From contig JAYUWK010000052.1 of assembly GCA_043753895.1 (NCBI GenBank), positions 62,001-126,000 of the forward strand: DNA of 64,000 nt, in the 5' to 3' direction. Under the pieces are notes generated by a model. The model searched no databases and was not told the DNA's origin. It was given only the letters and a program-made list of their open reading frames with translations. The translations under genes were made by a program, and so were the position numbers. Each line of letters begins with the position of its first letter. Position 1 is the stretch's first letter. Below, piece after piece: positions 43,750-52,672 of the stretch. The stretch is from WLMZ01 sp043753895 (GTDB taxonomy: Bacteria > Actinomycetota > Acidimicrobiia > Acidimicrobiales > Ilumatobacteraceae).

Positions 43750-44531
43750 GAGTCGGTGTCGTCGATCAACTCGTCGATGTGTGGCACCGGGAACCCCGCT
43801 CGCCGCATACCGTGCTCGATGCGATTGTTCAGTGTCTCCAACACCGCAACGCGTCCGAACCGCTTCTGCTCGGCTGCAATCACGTCCCACGGCCCGTGCG
43901 GGTGGTGCGTTCGCGCAAACATGTCCTCGGCCGCTGCGGCATACTCGGCGTTGCGGTCGCGATTGCGCCAATCCTCGGGGGTGAGCTTCCATCGCTTCAG
44001 TGGATCGGTGGCTCTCGCCTGGAACCGGCGGGCTTGTTCCTCGTCGCTGATCTGCATCCAGAACTTCACCAGGATCACGCCTTCGAGGACCAGCGAGCGT
44101 TCGAAGTCGACAATGGCCTTGTACCCGCGTCGCCATTCGGCGTCGGTCGCGTAGCCTTCGATGCGTTCCACCAGCACCCTGCCGTACCAGCTGCGGTCGA
44201 AGACCGACATGCCGCCGAGGCCCGGGATATCAGGGTAGAAACGCCACAGGAAATGGTGCCGCTTCTCGGCGGCTGTGGGCACGCCGCAATTGAGCACCTT
44301 GTAGTGGCGGGGGTCGAGATGCCCGACCACCACCTTGATGGCGCCACCCTTGCCCGACGCATCGGGGCCCTCGAAGACGACCAGCAAACCGGGGCCCACC
44401 TGTCCCGTGCCCATGTGCCCGCCCAGATGCAGTCGCAACTGCAGGAGACGGCGCTGCTCGCGCTCGAGCTTGGTGGTGTACTGATCGCGATCGAGCCGTT
44501 GCGACATATCGAGCTTGTCGAGAATCGTCAT
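43746..44531 (-). CDS. ppk2: Polyphosphate kinase 2 family protein
   Basis: 261-residue PPK2 enzyme, phosphorylating nucleotides with polyphosphate. Walker A is FEGPDASGKGGAIK, the lid and Walker B region are SVFDRSWYGRVLVERIEG, and LVKFWMQISDEEQ is conserved. The single-domain length fits class I or III. The ATG at 44531 has GGGAG upstream; ATG 44546 is an alternative. It overlaps hrpA and follows a copper-type lipoprotein by 30 bases. Confidence 0.92.
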   Translation of the reverse strand: MTILDKLDMSQRLDRDQYTTKLEREQRRLLQLRLHLGGHMGTGQVGPGLLVVFEGPDASGKGGAIKVVVGHLDPRHYKVLNCGVPTAAEKRHHFLWRFYPDIPGLGGMSVFDRSWYGRVLVERIEGYATDAEWRRGYKAIVDFERSLVLEGVILVKFWMQISDEEQARRFQARATDPLKRWKLTPEDWRNRDRNAEYAAAAEDMFARTHHPHGPWDVIAAEQKRFGRVAVLETLNNRIEHGMRRAGFPVPHIDELIDDTDS

Positions 44532-44561
44532 GCGCTCAACTCCCATTCATCCGAACGCGCG

Positions 44562-46226
44562 TCATGGCGACGTCGTCGCAATCCTGAACGCACCGCGCAT
44601 CACCGGATGAATGCGACAGAAGTAGGTATAGGTGCCTGCGGGGAGATCGGTCGGCGTGCTCCACGTGACGCGCCCGACAGTGGGTGGGCCGGCGGCGCCC
44701 AATTGCCCGGAGTCGAAGGAAATGTCGGCATCGGCCAGCGGATAGGCGATGCCGGTCGCTGCATTGCACGGTGCCTTGCACGCGGTGATCGTATGCCATT
44801 CGCCGTTGGCCAACGGGGCGTCTTTGTTGTCGAAGGTGATCGTTCCGCCGGGGGCAACCGTGGGGATGGCATCGCCTCGGAGCATGTCGCCCTGGCCGTA
44901 GATGAAGTCGGCAATCGGAATCGGGTTCGATGCTGGCTGCGATGCCAACTTCGAGGCGTCGGCGTAGGTGGGATCTACCCCACCGCCGTGGTTGTCGTTC
45001 TCGGCGAGATGCCCGTGGGTGAGTTGGCCCTCGACATCGACTGCGGTGGTGAATGGATCGGCCGCCGGGGTGTCCTTGGCAGCTGGTGCGTCGGCCATCC
45101 ACACGATCATGATGCCCATCGATTCGTACCACGACGCCTTGGCGCTGTCGTACGTGGCCGTCGTGGAGAGCACGTCACCCTTGTGGACTGCGACCCGCCA
45201 ATTGTCGGGCGTGGCGCTCATCGCAACATCCCACGACACCGCTCCAGCCGGCTCCCAGTAGTGGGCGAGCGACTCAAACACGTGCGCCGTGTCGGTAACA
45301 CCGACCTTTGCGTGTCCGGTGAGCGCGGTGGCGCCTGCACGTTGCAGCCAGAGATCGGTGTGCAGACCACCGGGGTGCAGATGGCCCGCCGTAGCGAGCA
45401 GGATGCCGTCACGATCGACCGTCCACAGGTTCTTCGCGGGCGCAGCGCCATAGGGCGAGGCTGCATCGTCGGGATAGGTGTAGACCCCGTTCTGGCCTGA
45501 ACCTTTGATCACATCGAAGACTGGATAGATGCTGCCGTTCTGCACGTCGGTCCAGACAGGGCGAGCTGGCTGGATGCCGGTCGCGGACGGGCTATCAGCC
45601 GGAATGAAGTCGATGTCGTAGGTGACCCACACCTGCTTGGGATCGGGCCACAGATTGTGGATCATGTAATTCAACGTCCACTTGTCGGTGGCGTTGTAGT
45701 GGTATCCGTACCCGACCGGCAGCGCCATTGTCGTCTTTTCCTCACCGGCGGCGAAGAACCGTTCCGGTAGAGCGGAGGTGGAATCGCCCGCAGAGGCGTT
45801 CAGCCACACGCCGTGGTGGAGATGGATCACGTCGACGCCCGGAACGGACCCATCGGCCAGCCGAAGGTTCGGGGCAATGCGCACGATCCAGCCATCGACG
45901 GTCGGCTTGGGGATCTTGCCTTTCGTGAAGTCGATGTTGTTCTGGCCCGGCAAGATATCGATGGGCCCGATCTCGAAATGCATCCTCGTCGCACCGGCCT
46001 GGATTGGTCGGTCGGCCACTGTTGACGTCGTGGACGCGTCTGTGATGGTGGGCGCTGCCGAGGCGGCGGGCGCGCTGCTGACGGCGGGGGCCGCTGGGGT
46101 CGTCCCGCCTGTGGGCATACTGGTCGCATTCGTGCTGGAGCACGCCCCAATCACGGCCCCCGCCAGACCGAGGAGAACAACGATTCGTGCACGGTGAGGC
46201 ATTTGTAACACTGTAGTGCCCACCAC
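44562..46226 (-). CDS. Lipoprotein with SURNod19/PHM-like domain and C-terminal cupredoxin domain
   Basis: 554-residue lipoprotein (lipobox VIGAC, Cys 29) with a Thr/Ala/Pro spacer. Residues about 80-340 contain His clusters (VIHLHHGVW at 134-142, GYGYHYNATDKWTLNYMIHN, then AGHLHPGGLHTDLWL) resembling the SURNod19 fold related to copper monooxygenases. The last 100 residues look like a cupredoxin: GEWHTITACKAPC and a type 1 copper loop YFCRIHPVM with Cys, His and Met ligands. GTG 46226 follows GGGAG. It may be a surface copper oxidase or electron carrier. The family name for the middle domain is tentative. Confidence 0.72.
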   Translation of the reverse strand: MVGTTVLQMPHRARIVVLLGLAGAVIGACSSTNATSMPTGGTTPAAPAVSSAPAASAAPTITDASTTSTVADRPIQAGATRMHFEIGPIDILPGQNNIDFTKGKIPKPTVDGWIVRIAPNLRLADGSVPGVDVIHLHHGVWLNASAGDSTSALPERFFAAGEEKTTMALPVGYGYHYNATDKWTLNYMIHNLWPDPKQVWVTYDIDFIPADSPSATGIQPARPVWTDVQNGSIYPVFDVIKGSGQNGVYTYPDDAASPYGAAPAKNLWTVDRDGILLATAGHLHPGGLHTDLWLQRAGATALTGHAKVGVTDTAHVFESLAHYWEPAGAVSWDVAMSATPDNWRVAVHKGDVLSTTATYDSAKASWYESMGIMIVWMADAPAAKDTPAADPFTTAVDVEGQLTHGHLAENDNHGGGVDPTYADASKLASQPASNPIPIADFIYGQGDMLRGDAIPTVAPGGTITFDNKDAPLANGEWHTITACKAPCNAATGIAYPLADADISFDSGQLGAAGPPTVGRVTWSTPTDLPAGTYTYFCRIHPVMRGAFRIATTSP

Positions 46227-46352
46227 CGTTCGACTCCCGCAGCGAACCCCTTGATCCGAGAATGCGCTGGCTTGATCAGCCGGACGCGAATGGCTGAGGT
46301 ATCGCTGCGACGCATGAGGCGTCGAGCTGTTCTGTCGGTCGGAGTAGAAGGC

Positions 46353-47822
46353 CTACGCAATTGACGTAGCGCAAGCGTTCATGAACAACACTCCATGCCC
46401 CCCGCCAGGGTATTGCAGCGTGACGGCGGAAGGGAACCGCGTGCGGATCTCGTCGGCAAACGACCGTGGAGTCGCTGGGTCGAGCGTGCCGTTCACGGCC
46501 AGCGCCGGCACAGAGCCCGACACCGGCGACAGTTGACCACCGGCAACCGGATCGACCGCCCAAATGTCGCAGAACGCCCACCCCCAGGTCAGCACTACGT
46601 TCGCCCACCTGCCCGGGTCGGCCAGAATCTGGCGGTCGGCATCGGTGAATGCGCTTGCTTCATCAGCGCACCAGAAGACCTCGTTAGCACCTTTCGCAAA
46701 TTCGTCGCGAGGATCCGCTGCGGGCGGGTCAACGAGTTGCGTCGCGATTGCGGCCAAGCTCGAGTCATCGCCCTTCGCCAGCGACGCAGCAAGTCCCGGA
46801 AGCAGCGGAATGAGGTCGGTTCGTTGCATCGCCTGAAAGGCGCCGGAGTACAGATCCGCACCGGAGATGGTGACCGCTGCCGCAGTGTCAGTGGCCGCGA
46901 CCTGATGGGGGTAGGCATCGAGTTGCGTCGCGGCCGTGGCGAGATTCGCAGCTAGGTCACCGTTCGCAGCGACGCAACTCGGCACCGCCGCACAAGCGGC
47001 GGCGAGCCGACGAATCGCATCGTCGCCTCGTTGGACAAGGCTCGCCGGTCCGCCTGGTGCGGTGGTCATCGCGCTGTCCAGCACGAGCGAAGCAACACCT
47101 GCGGGGTCCTGTCGATACACCTCGCGTGCCAATCGGCCCTCGTAGCTGAGACCGGTGACAGTCCACCGCGCATAGCGCAGCGCCTTGCGCAGCGCCACCA
47201 CATCGGCGGCGCTCTCCACCGTGTCATAACCGTTCAGATCGATGCCCTGCGCGACAAGTCGGGCGCGACATTGTCCCGCGGCAACTTTCGCCTGGGCGAG
47301 CCGGTCGGCCCACGGGTGCGTCGCATTCAGCGGAATACGGAGTTCGGGACAATCCAAATGTGGTTCGCTCCGACCGATGCCGCGTTGGTCGAAAACCACA
47401 ACATCAGTCGGTTTGCCGACAATGGTGACGTCGCCAGAGACGAACGGGGTCGACGCTGCGTAGCCGGGTCCACCGCTGAGATAGATCGATGGGAGGGCGT
47501 CAGCCGCTGCCCCCGCTCCATGGACCACCGCGACCCAAAGCCGAATGGTGCGCGCCCCTTCGATATCGCGGCGCTCGGGCACCTCGAGCCAGTAACAGTC
47601 GGTGGGTGCCAACCGATCCGATGTGTCGCAGGTTCGCGGCGTCAGTTTCGCCGATGCTGGTGATTGGGCGATCGATGTGGCTGTTGTGATGTTGGGCAGC
47701 GATGTAGCGGCGGCCGTCAGCGGCAAGGTCGAAGATGACCGCGACGTTGACCCTGCGGCGCTACAGGCCGAGACGAGCACGAGGCATCCACCTGCGAGAT
47801 ACCGAAGAAGTACGTGACGCAT
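46353..47822 (-). CDS. Alpha/beta hydrolase lipoprotein (TAP-like)
   Basis: 489-residue exported hydrolase of the tripeptidyl-aminopeptidase-like group. A signal peptide ends in VLVSAC (lipobox). IYLSGGPGYAAS is the oxyanion HGGPG-like loop, VVVFDQRGIGRSEP follows, the nucleophile Ser lies in VTGLSYEGRLA, the acid in AVNGTLDPATP and the His in GGGHGVLF. The glycine after the Tyr of the usual GxSYG elbow is Glu here. It should act on peptides or esters outside the membrane. The ATG at 47822 gives the signal peptide directly after a short basic start. Confidence 0.87.
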   Translation of the reverse strand: MRHVLLRYLAGGCLVLVSACSAAGSTSRSSSTLPLTAAATSLPNITTATSIAQSPASAKLTPRTCDTSDRLAPTDCYWLEVPERRDIEGARTIRLWVAVVHGAGAAADALPSIYLSGGPGYAASTPFVSGDVTIVGKPTDVVVFDQRGIGRSEPHLDCPELRIPLNATHPWADRLAQAKVAAGQCRARLVAQGIDLNGYDTVESAADVVALRKALRYARWTVTGLSYEGRLAREVYRQDPAGVASLVLDSAMTTAPGGPASLVQRGDDAIRRLAAACAAVPSCVAANGDLAANLATAATQLDAYPHQVAATDTAAAVTISGADLYSGAFQAMQRTDLIPLLPGLAASLAKGDDSSLAAIATQLVDPPAADPRDEFAKGANEVFWCADEASAFTDADRQILADPGRWANVVLTWGWAFCDIWAVDPVAGGQLSPVSGSVPALAVNGTLDPATPRSFADEIRTRFPSAVTLQYPGGGHGVLFMNACATSIA

Positions 47823-47910
47823 ACACCGTCTCACCACCACCACCGACGACGGGCGCGCCGCGATTGCACAAGCGCACTTCGGACCGCACGCTCGAAAATC
47901 ATGTGTGAGA

Positions 47911-47953
47911 TGCAACGAACCGGCGACCTCGGAGAGATCGCCGGTTCGTTGCA
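47911..47953 (-). terminator. Terminator hairpin downstream of tRNA-Ala
   Basis: A perfect 16-base inverted repeat (TGCAACGAACCGGCGA at 47911-47926 with its complement at 47938-47953) plus an inner three-base stem and a short loop. It begins 10 bases after the tRNA 3' end on the minus strand and lies before the hydrolase gene. It is the natural stop for the tRNA transcript. Confidence 0.8.
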
Positions 47954-47963
47954 CGTCTACGGG

Positions 47964-48036
47964 TGGAGCTGAGGGGAATTGAACCCCTGACCTCTTCATT
48001 GCGAACGAAGCGCTCTGCCAACTGAGCTACAGCCCC
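47964..48036 (-). tRNA. tRNA-Ala (anticodon CGC)
   Basis: 73-nucleotide cloverleaf on the minus strand: acceptor GGGGCTG/CAGCTCC, D-stem GCTC/GAGC, anticodon stem CTTCG/TGAAG with loop TTCGCAA, and T-arm AGGGG-TTCAATT-CCCCT. The anticodon is CGC, reading GCG. The G3:U70 pair and discriminator A73 confirm alanine identity. CCA is not encoded. sepX follows on the other side of its 5' end. Confidence 0.97.
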
Positions 48037-48066
48037 GTGGAACGAGTTGAGAGCCTAGCGGCGCAT

Positions 48067-48675
48067 TCAGGCGGCGCGAAACCAAGAATTGTCGGCGAAT
48101 TGGCCCTGTTGTTCGTTCTGCTTGATCTGCACAAGCTTGTAGCAGTAACCACATAACGCCAGGAAGGACAGCGCAAACAGATACATCATCGCGTTCGCAT
48201 GCGTAGTGGCAGCCAAGAACAGCGAGGCGCAGGTGGACAGCACCAGCATGAACAGAATGTTCGACCGACGGCGACGCAGTTCGGCACGGCCGGTGACGAC
48301 GCGATTGAGGTGCGCTTGGCGGTGGTTGTGCTCGCCCGAGCGCACAGCGGTGGGCTCGCCATGCGTGCGACGCTGCAGTGACGCGGTGTTCATCTGCTCA
48401 CGGTTGTGGGTGGCGTGATGCGCCTGGGTGCGGTGCATCTGCCCGGGTCGCCCACCTGCTGCAGGACGAGCCAGCGGCGACTGGGTGAGTGGGCGCGCCA
48501 TTGAGCGCATCGGCGCCATGCCACGGGTGGGCACCGAGCGCTGCAGGCTCGAGAGTTGCCGGTTGAAATCAGAGACCGAGGTACCGGGGCGGTTCTCGGT
48601 GCGGTTACGCAACAGCGGTGGCAGAAGCACCGCGGCCCACGCGGCAGCGACAGCGAGAATGACGATCTGCGTCAC
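48067..48675 (-). CDS. sepX: Divisome membrane protein SepX/GlpR-like
   Basis: 202-residue membrane protein. An N-terminal helix (IVILAVAAAWAAVLLPPLL) is followed by RNRTENRPGTSVSDFNRQL, a basic, Gln/His/Arg-rich cytoplasmic linker of about 100 residues, then RAELRRRRSNILFMLVLS and two further helices with a short tail. This is the arrangement of the actinobacterial SepX/GlpR family, which links the gephyrin-like Glp protein to FtsZ/SepF and Wag31. Its closeness to moeA and galU matches the mycobacterial order. I assign it on topology, motif order and synteny. Confidence 0.8.
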   Translation of the reverse strand: MTQIVILAVAAAWAAVLLPPLLRNRTENRPGTSVSDFNRQLSSLQRSVPTRGMAPMRSMARPLTQSPLARPAAGGRPGQMHRTQAHHATHNREQMNTASLQRRTHGEPTAVRSGEHNHRQAHLNRVVTGRAELRRRRSNILFMLVLSTCASLFLAATTHANAMMYLFALSFLALCGYCYKLVQIKQNEQQGQFADNSWFRAA

Positions 48676-48789
48676 TGTTCACCTTCGGTTGGGAGAGAGT
48701 TCGTGACTGGTTGGTCAGAATGATGAATCAGCATGAGAAATGAGCGTCGGGCTGGTTCCATTGGGGAGAATAGTAACACATCCGTAACT

Positions 48790-49308
48790 TCATGACGATT
48801 CTACTACGGGCGTTTCGATGGCCACAACGTGGTCGGTACGGCGATACGTGCCCGACCGTCCACCCGTTTTTTCCCACAATGCCAGTTCGCCGATCACCAT
48901 TGCCTTGTCGGCGGACTTGCACATGTCGTACACCGTGAGCGCCGCAACCGAGCAGGCATGCAAGGCCTCCATCTCGACGCCGGTGCGATCGATGGTGTCG
49001 ACCTGGGCCTCGATCACGATCTGATCGTCGCCGATTTCGAAGTTGATGTAGACCGAACCGATGAGCAGCGGATGGCACAGCGGGATCATGTCTGAGGTGC
49101 GCTTGGCGGCCTGGATTCCGGCGATGCGCGCCACGGCGAGCACGTCGCCCTTGTTGACCTCGCGGTTGGCAATGGCTGCTGTGGTCTCGGGGCGCATCTT
49201 CACGACACAGCGCGCCACGGCACGTCGGTGCGTGGGTTCTTTCGGGGTGACATCGACCATGCGGGCACGACCGAGTGGGTCGAGATGGGTGAACGACAGA
49301 TCAGACAT
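48790..49308 (-). CDS. moaC: Cyclic pyranopterin monophosphate synthase MoaC
   Basis: 172-residue enzyme of molybdopterin synthesis, closing the cyclic pyranopterin ring after MoaA. Family blocks are ARMVDVTPKEPTHRRAVA, KGDVLAVARIAGIQAAKRT, MIPLCHPL, DRTGVEMEALHACSVAALTV and CKSADKAM; the catalytic Lys is in the last. ATG at 49308 is used; an in-frame ATG at 49356 would add 16 residues. A 114-base gap separates it from sepX. Confidence 0.95.
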   Translation of the reverse strand: MSDLSFTHLDPLGRARMVDVTPKEPTHRRAVARCVVKMRPETTAAIANREVNKGDVLAVARIAGIQAAKRTSDMIPLCHPLLIGSVYINFEIGDDQIVIEAQVDTIDRTGVEMEALHACSVAALTVYDMCKSADKAMVIGELALWEKTGGRSGTYRRTDHVVAIETPVVESS

Positions 49309-49359
49309 GTGACAATGAATCGTAGTGACTCCACCGCCGCTCGGCCGGGCATGCACTGC

Positions 49360-50334
49360 TCACGGCCGCGTGGGCCCGGTGTCGACCACTTCGAACGCGG
49401 TGCCCGGGATGGCTTTGAGCCGGTTGAGGTCGTTGTCGTTCCACCCGGGATCGGGAGCTCCGGAGAAAAACCAGTTGCTGCCGTTGTCCGCCACGATCAT
49501 GCCGTATTTCTTGAACGCTGTGGCGATCACCCGCGCCTGCCCGGTGAGGCCGCTGATATCGAAGCCCGCCTTGAGTCGCAGCCGCAGTCCCATCGGCGGC
49601 AGATCGATATTCGTGTCCGATGAGGCAACATGCGTGGCGGGCAGAATGTAGGCGCGCTGTGTCGATGCAAAGGTGACCCGGATCGCATGGTTGATCGCGC
49701 CCGACGCGACCTCGTCGTAGCGCACCAGGCCGGGCAGGATCGGCAGGCCGGCGGCATCAGCGCTGGTCCAGCCCAAGGGGCGTAACGCATTCGAGTTGAG
49801 GTCGAACATCGCTCCCGAGTACGCCGCCCATCCCCCGCCGGATCGCGCCGCGGCATACAACTCGTAGAGCCGGCAGGTGCCCTGCTGCAGCACCAACACG
49901 TGACGATCGCTGCCACTTTCCACCGGCGCATCGAGCGGCACCGGGAAGGGTCCGGGATCGCTCTCATCGCCCGCAACGGTGTAGGTGATGGGCACCAAGG
50001 GTTGCGTTGGCGGCACCACCACGAACGGAATGCCGTATGTGGGGTTCTCGCCGAAGTCGGCGTGCAGGAAGTCGCCACCGATCGCTTGGATCTTAGCAAT
50101 GGTCTGCGCCGAGCGGGCACGTAGCGGTGCCGTGTCGACGGGGCTGTTCCACGCGTTGTCGACGGGGAACATCGAACAGCCACCAAGGCCGGTACGGATG
50201 CGTTGCGCCGGGGCCAACGCCGTGGCCGGACCGGGAATGTCGGTCAAGGGGCCGATGGCCGAAGCCGACATGGCTCCTGCGGCCAACACCAGAACGACCC
50301 CACACTGGCCGACGCGACGAGACGCGCTGCTCAC
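49360..50334 (-). CDS. Conserved secreted protein, unknown function
   Basis: 324-residue exported protein. The signal peptide is short (VGQCGVVLVLAAGAMSASA). The mature part has conserved-looking blocks CSMFPVDNAWNSPVD, DRHVLVLQQGTCRLYELY, the long LDLNSNALRP-type FDLNSNALRPLGWTSADAAG, LPILPGLVRYDEVASG and KYGMIVADNGSNWFFSG. This pattern recurs in proteins of soil bacteria whose role is unknown to me. GTG 50334 lies six bases after the moaA stop, so it is transcribed with moaA, and sits between moaA and moaC. Confidence 0.72.
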   Translation of the reverse strand: MSSASRRVGQCGVVLVLAAGAMSASAIGPLTDIPGPATALAPAQRIRTGLGGCSMFPVDNAWNSPVDTAPLRARSAQTIAKIQAIGGDFLHADFGENPTYGIPFVVVPPTQPLVPITYTVAGDESDPGPFPVPLDAPVESGSDRHVLVLQQGTCRLYELYAAARSGGGWAAYSGAMFDLNSNALRPLGWTSADAAGLPILPGLVRYDEVASGAINHAIRVTFASTQRAYILPATHVASSDTNIDLPPMGLRLRLKAGFDISGLTGQARVIATAFKKYGMIVADNGSNWFFSGAPDPGWNDNDLNRLKAIPGTAFEVVDTGPTRP

Positions 50335-50339
50335 CCGGC

Positions 50340-51359
50340 TCAGCCGCCGATCTGGCTCATCGAGCGCGTGGGTCGAATGAAGTTGACCTGGTTGATCTGG
50401 TGACCCGCCCACTTGGTGCCGACAGCGCGTTGGATTTCCACAGCAATGTCATCGTCAGATGCACCGGCGCGCATGAGCTTCAACAGGTCGAATTCGGTGG
50501 TGGCGAACAAACAGGTGCGGAACTGACCATCGGCCGTGAGTCGAACACGATCGCAATCGCCGCAGAACGGCTTGGTGACCGTGGGGATGACGCCGATCAT
50601 CCCGGCACCGTCGAGGTAGCGCCAACGGTCAGCCGGCGCGGCACCGCGCGCGGACACCTGCTCGAGCGGATACACGGCGTCGATGGCTGCCACGATCTCG
50701 TCTTGGCTGACGACTTTGTCGTTCATCCAGTGACCGCTGGCGTCGAGCGGCATGAACTCGATGAAGCGCACCTCGACATTGCGCTCGCGTCCGAAGGTTG
50801 CCAGCGCGACGATTTCGTCGTCGTTGACGCCGCGCTCGACCACTGCGTTGATCTTCACCGGCGAAAAGCCCGCTTCCTTGGCGGCCTCGATGCCATCGAG
50901 CACGCGCACGAGTTCATCGCGACGCGTCATCTCGAGGAACCGTTCGGCCTGCAGTGTGTCGAGGCTGATGTTGACGCGATCGAGACCAGCGTCGCGTAGT
51001 TCGTGTGCAACAAGGCGGAACGTGGCCCCGTTGGTGGTAAGCGACAGGTCGGGCTTGCGGCCAGCAACCGGCGATGCAGATGATGCGGGCACGCGCAGGT
51101 CGGCGAGCTTGCGCACCAGTACGGGCATGTGCGCGCGAACCGTTGGTTCGCCACCGGTGAGTCGCAGGCCATCGACCTCGAAACGCTCGACGAAGATCCC
51201 GGCGAGGCGATGGATCTCCTCGAAGCTGAGCACCTCGCTACGGGGCAACCACTTCATGCCCTCTTCCGGCATGCAGTAAGTACAGCGAAAGTTGCACCGG
51301 TCGGTGACCGAGATGCGTAGATCACGAATGGTTCGCCCGAAGGGATCGATGAGATCCAT
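50340..51359 (-). CDS. moaA: GTP 3',8-cyclase MoaA
   Basis: 339-residue radical SAM enzyme, the first step of molybdopterin synthesis. The N-terminal cluster motif is CNFRCTYC; the second 4Fe-4S cluster uses the Cys residues of CGDCDRVRLTADGQFRTCL; the GTP-site Arg set is in the same block, and the C-terminus ends in the required Gly-Gly. The ATG at 51359 gives the usual MDLIDPFGRTI. A 36-base gap separates it from moeA on the same strand. Confidence 0.96.
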   Translation of the reverse strand: MDLIDPFGRTIRDLRISVTDRCNFRCTYCMPEEGMKWLPRSEVLSFEEIHRLAGIFVERFEVDGLRLTGGEPTVRAHMPVLVRKLADLRVPASSASPVAGRKPDLSLTTNGATFRLVAHELRDAGLDRVNISLDTLQAERFLEMTRRDELVRVLDGIEAAKEAGFSPVKINAVVERGVNDDEIVALATFGRERNVEVRFIEFMPLDASGHWMNDKVVSQDEIVAAIDAVYPLEQVSARGAAPADRWRYLDGAGMIGVIPTVTKPFCGDCDRVRLTADGQFRTCLFATTEFDLLKLMRAGASDDDIAVEIQRAVGTKWAGHQINQVNFIRPTRSMSQIGG

Positions 51360-51395
51360 CTACGTAGGATAGGCGCGCCGATCAGGAAAGCGTGT

Positions 51396-52631
51396 TCAGA
51401 ACGACAGCAGGAACACGGTCACGTCGTCGCCGGCGGAGACGCCATCACCATCGGGGAGTTCGGCGAGCGCGTTCGCCAACGCTGTGGCGGAGAGTTGATG
51501 ACTGCCCTGTGGCCCACCGGCGGAGACGTGATAGCGACCATCGATACCAAACGCGCCGTGTACACGTTGGTAGTGCACCTTGCCATCGGCGGAACGGCGA
51601 AGCGGTGAGTCCGCAACGGCGCGCAGGCTCGGGCGCAGCAATGGTGCCGAATGGCCCATCATCTTTCGCAAGGCCGGACGCGCGAGCAGCTCGAAGCTGA
51701 CGAGCGACGACACCGGGTTGCCCGGCAGACCGAACACCGGAATCTGCCGCCCCGATGAGTTCGTGAGCAGACCGAACGCGAACGGCTTGGCGGGCTTGAT
51801 CGCGATCTGCATCCAATGCATCACGGCGATGCGCGAAAGCACGGCTTTGACCACGTCGTAGTCGCCCATGCTCACACCACCGCTGGTGACGATGGCGTCG
51901 CAGGTCTCGGCGGCGCTGCGCAACGTGGCCTCGAGCGCAGCTTCGTCGTCACGCACGATGCCGAAATCAACGGCGATCGCACCGGCGTCATCGACGAGGC
52001 CCACCAACATCGTCTTATTGCTTTCGCGAATCTGGCCGGGCGCGAGGGGAGAGCCGTCGTCGATCAACTCGTCACCGGTGGACAACACGGCCACACGGGC
52101 GCGTGGCACCACCGCCACCGTGCGTGCATTGACACTGGCAAGCACACCAGCCACGGCCGGGCGGATGAGCGTGCCTACGCCGAACACCGAGCTGCCGGCG
52201 ACAATGTCGTCGCCCGCACGACGAATGGCCTGTCCGGGTGTCGCGGTGGCTGTGATGCGAACGCGGCGACCGTCATCGAGGCGAACCGTATTCTCGACCA
52301 TGATCACCGCGTCGGCGCCGTCGGGCATCGGTGCACCGGTCATGATCCGAATTGCCGCACCCGGGTGCAACGCAGTGTCAGCGACGGCCCCCGCGGCGAC
52401 CTCGCCGATTACGGGAAGCTCACACTCACCCGATGCGAGATCGCCAGCAACGACGGCGTAGCCATCGACGGCGCTGTTCGCGAACGGAGGCACGTCTTCG
52501 GGCGCGAAAACCTGCTCGGCCAACACACACCCCGTCGCACCGGCGATGTCGACGCGAACCACGGCCAACTCGTCGCAGTGCGACAACACGACCTGACGAG
52601 CGTCGGTCAGAGAGACAAGCGTCGCACCCAT
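51396..52631 (-). CDS. moeA: Molybdopterin molybdenumtransferase MoeA / gephyrin-like Glp
   Basis: 411-residue MoeA. Conserved blocks are PPFANSAVDGYAV, IMTGAPMPDGADAVIMVE, ATPGQAIRRAGDDI, VLSTGDEL, TSGGVSMGDYD and FGLPGNPVSSLVSFE. It inserts molybdenum into molybdopterin. Because it lies beside galU and near a SepX/GlpR-like gene, it may be the Glp paralogue that binds SepF in corynebacterial division, or one protein may serve both roles. ATG 52631 is chosen (MGATLVSLTDA); the frame upstream is not conserved. Confidence 0.93.
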   Translation of the reverse strand: MGATLVSLTDARQVVLSHCDELAVVRVDIAGATGCVLAEQVFAPEDVPPFANSAVDGYAVVAGDLASGECELPVIGEVAAGAVADTALHPGAAIRIMTGAPMPDGADAVIMVENTVRLDDGRRVRITATATPGQAIRRAGDDIVAGSSVFGVGTLIRPAVAGVLASVNARTVAVVPRARVAVLSTGDELIDDGSPLAPGQIRESNKTMLVGLVDDAGAIAVDFGIVRDDEAALEATLRSAAETCDAIVTSGGVSMGDYDVVKAVLSRIAVMHWMQIAIKPAKPFAFGLLTNSSGRQIPVFGLPGNPVSSLVSFELLARPALRKMMGHSAPLLRPSLRAVADSPLRRSADGKVHYQRVHGAFGIDGRYHVSAGGPQGSHQLSATALANALAELPDGDGVSAGDDVTVFLLSF

Positions 52632-52672
52632 GGCAGTGCACGGTACCGCAACGCCGCCGCCAGACTGCAGGG

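Noticed and set aside
43701..45500. 599-codon plus-strand frame opposite ppk2 and the copper lipoprotein
   Set aside because: Both opposite-strand genes have conserved motifs; this frame has none and no ribosome site.
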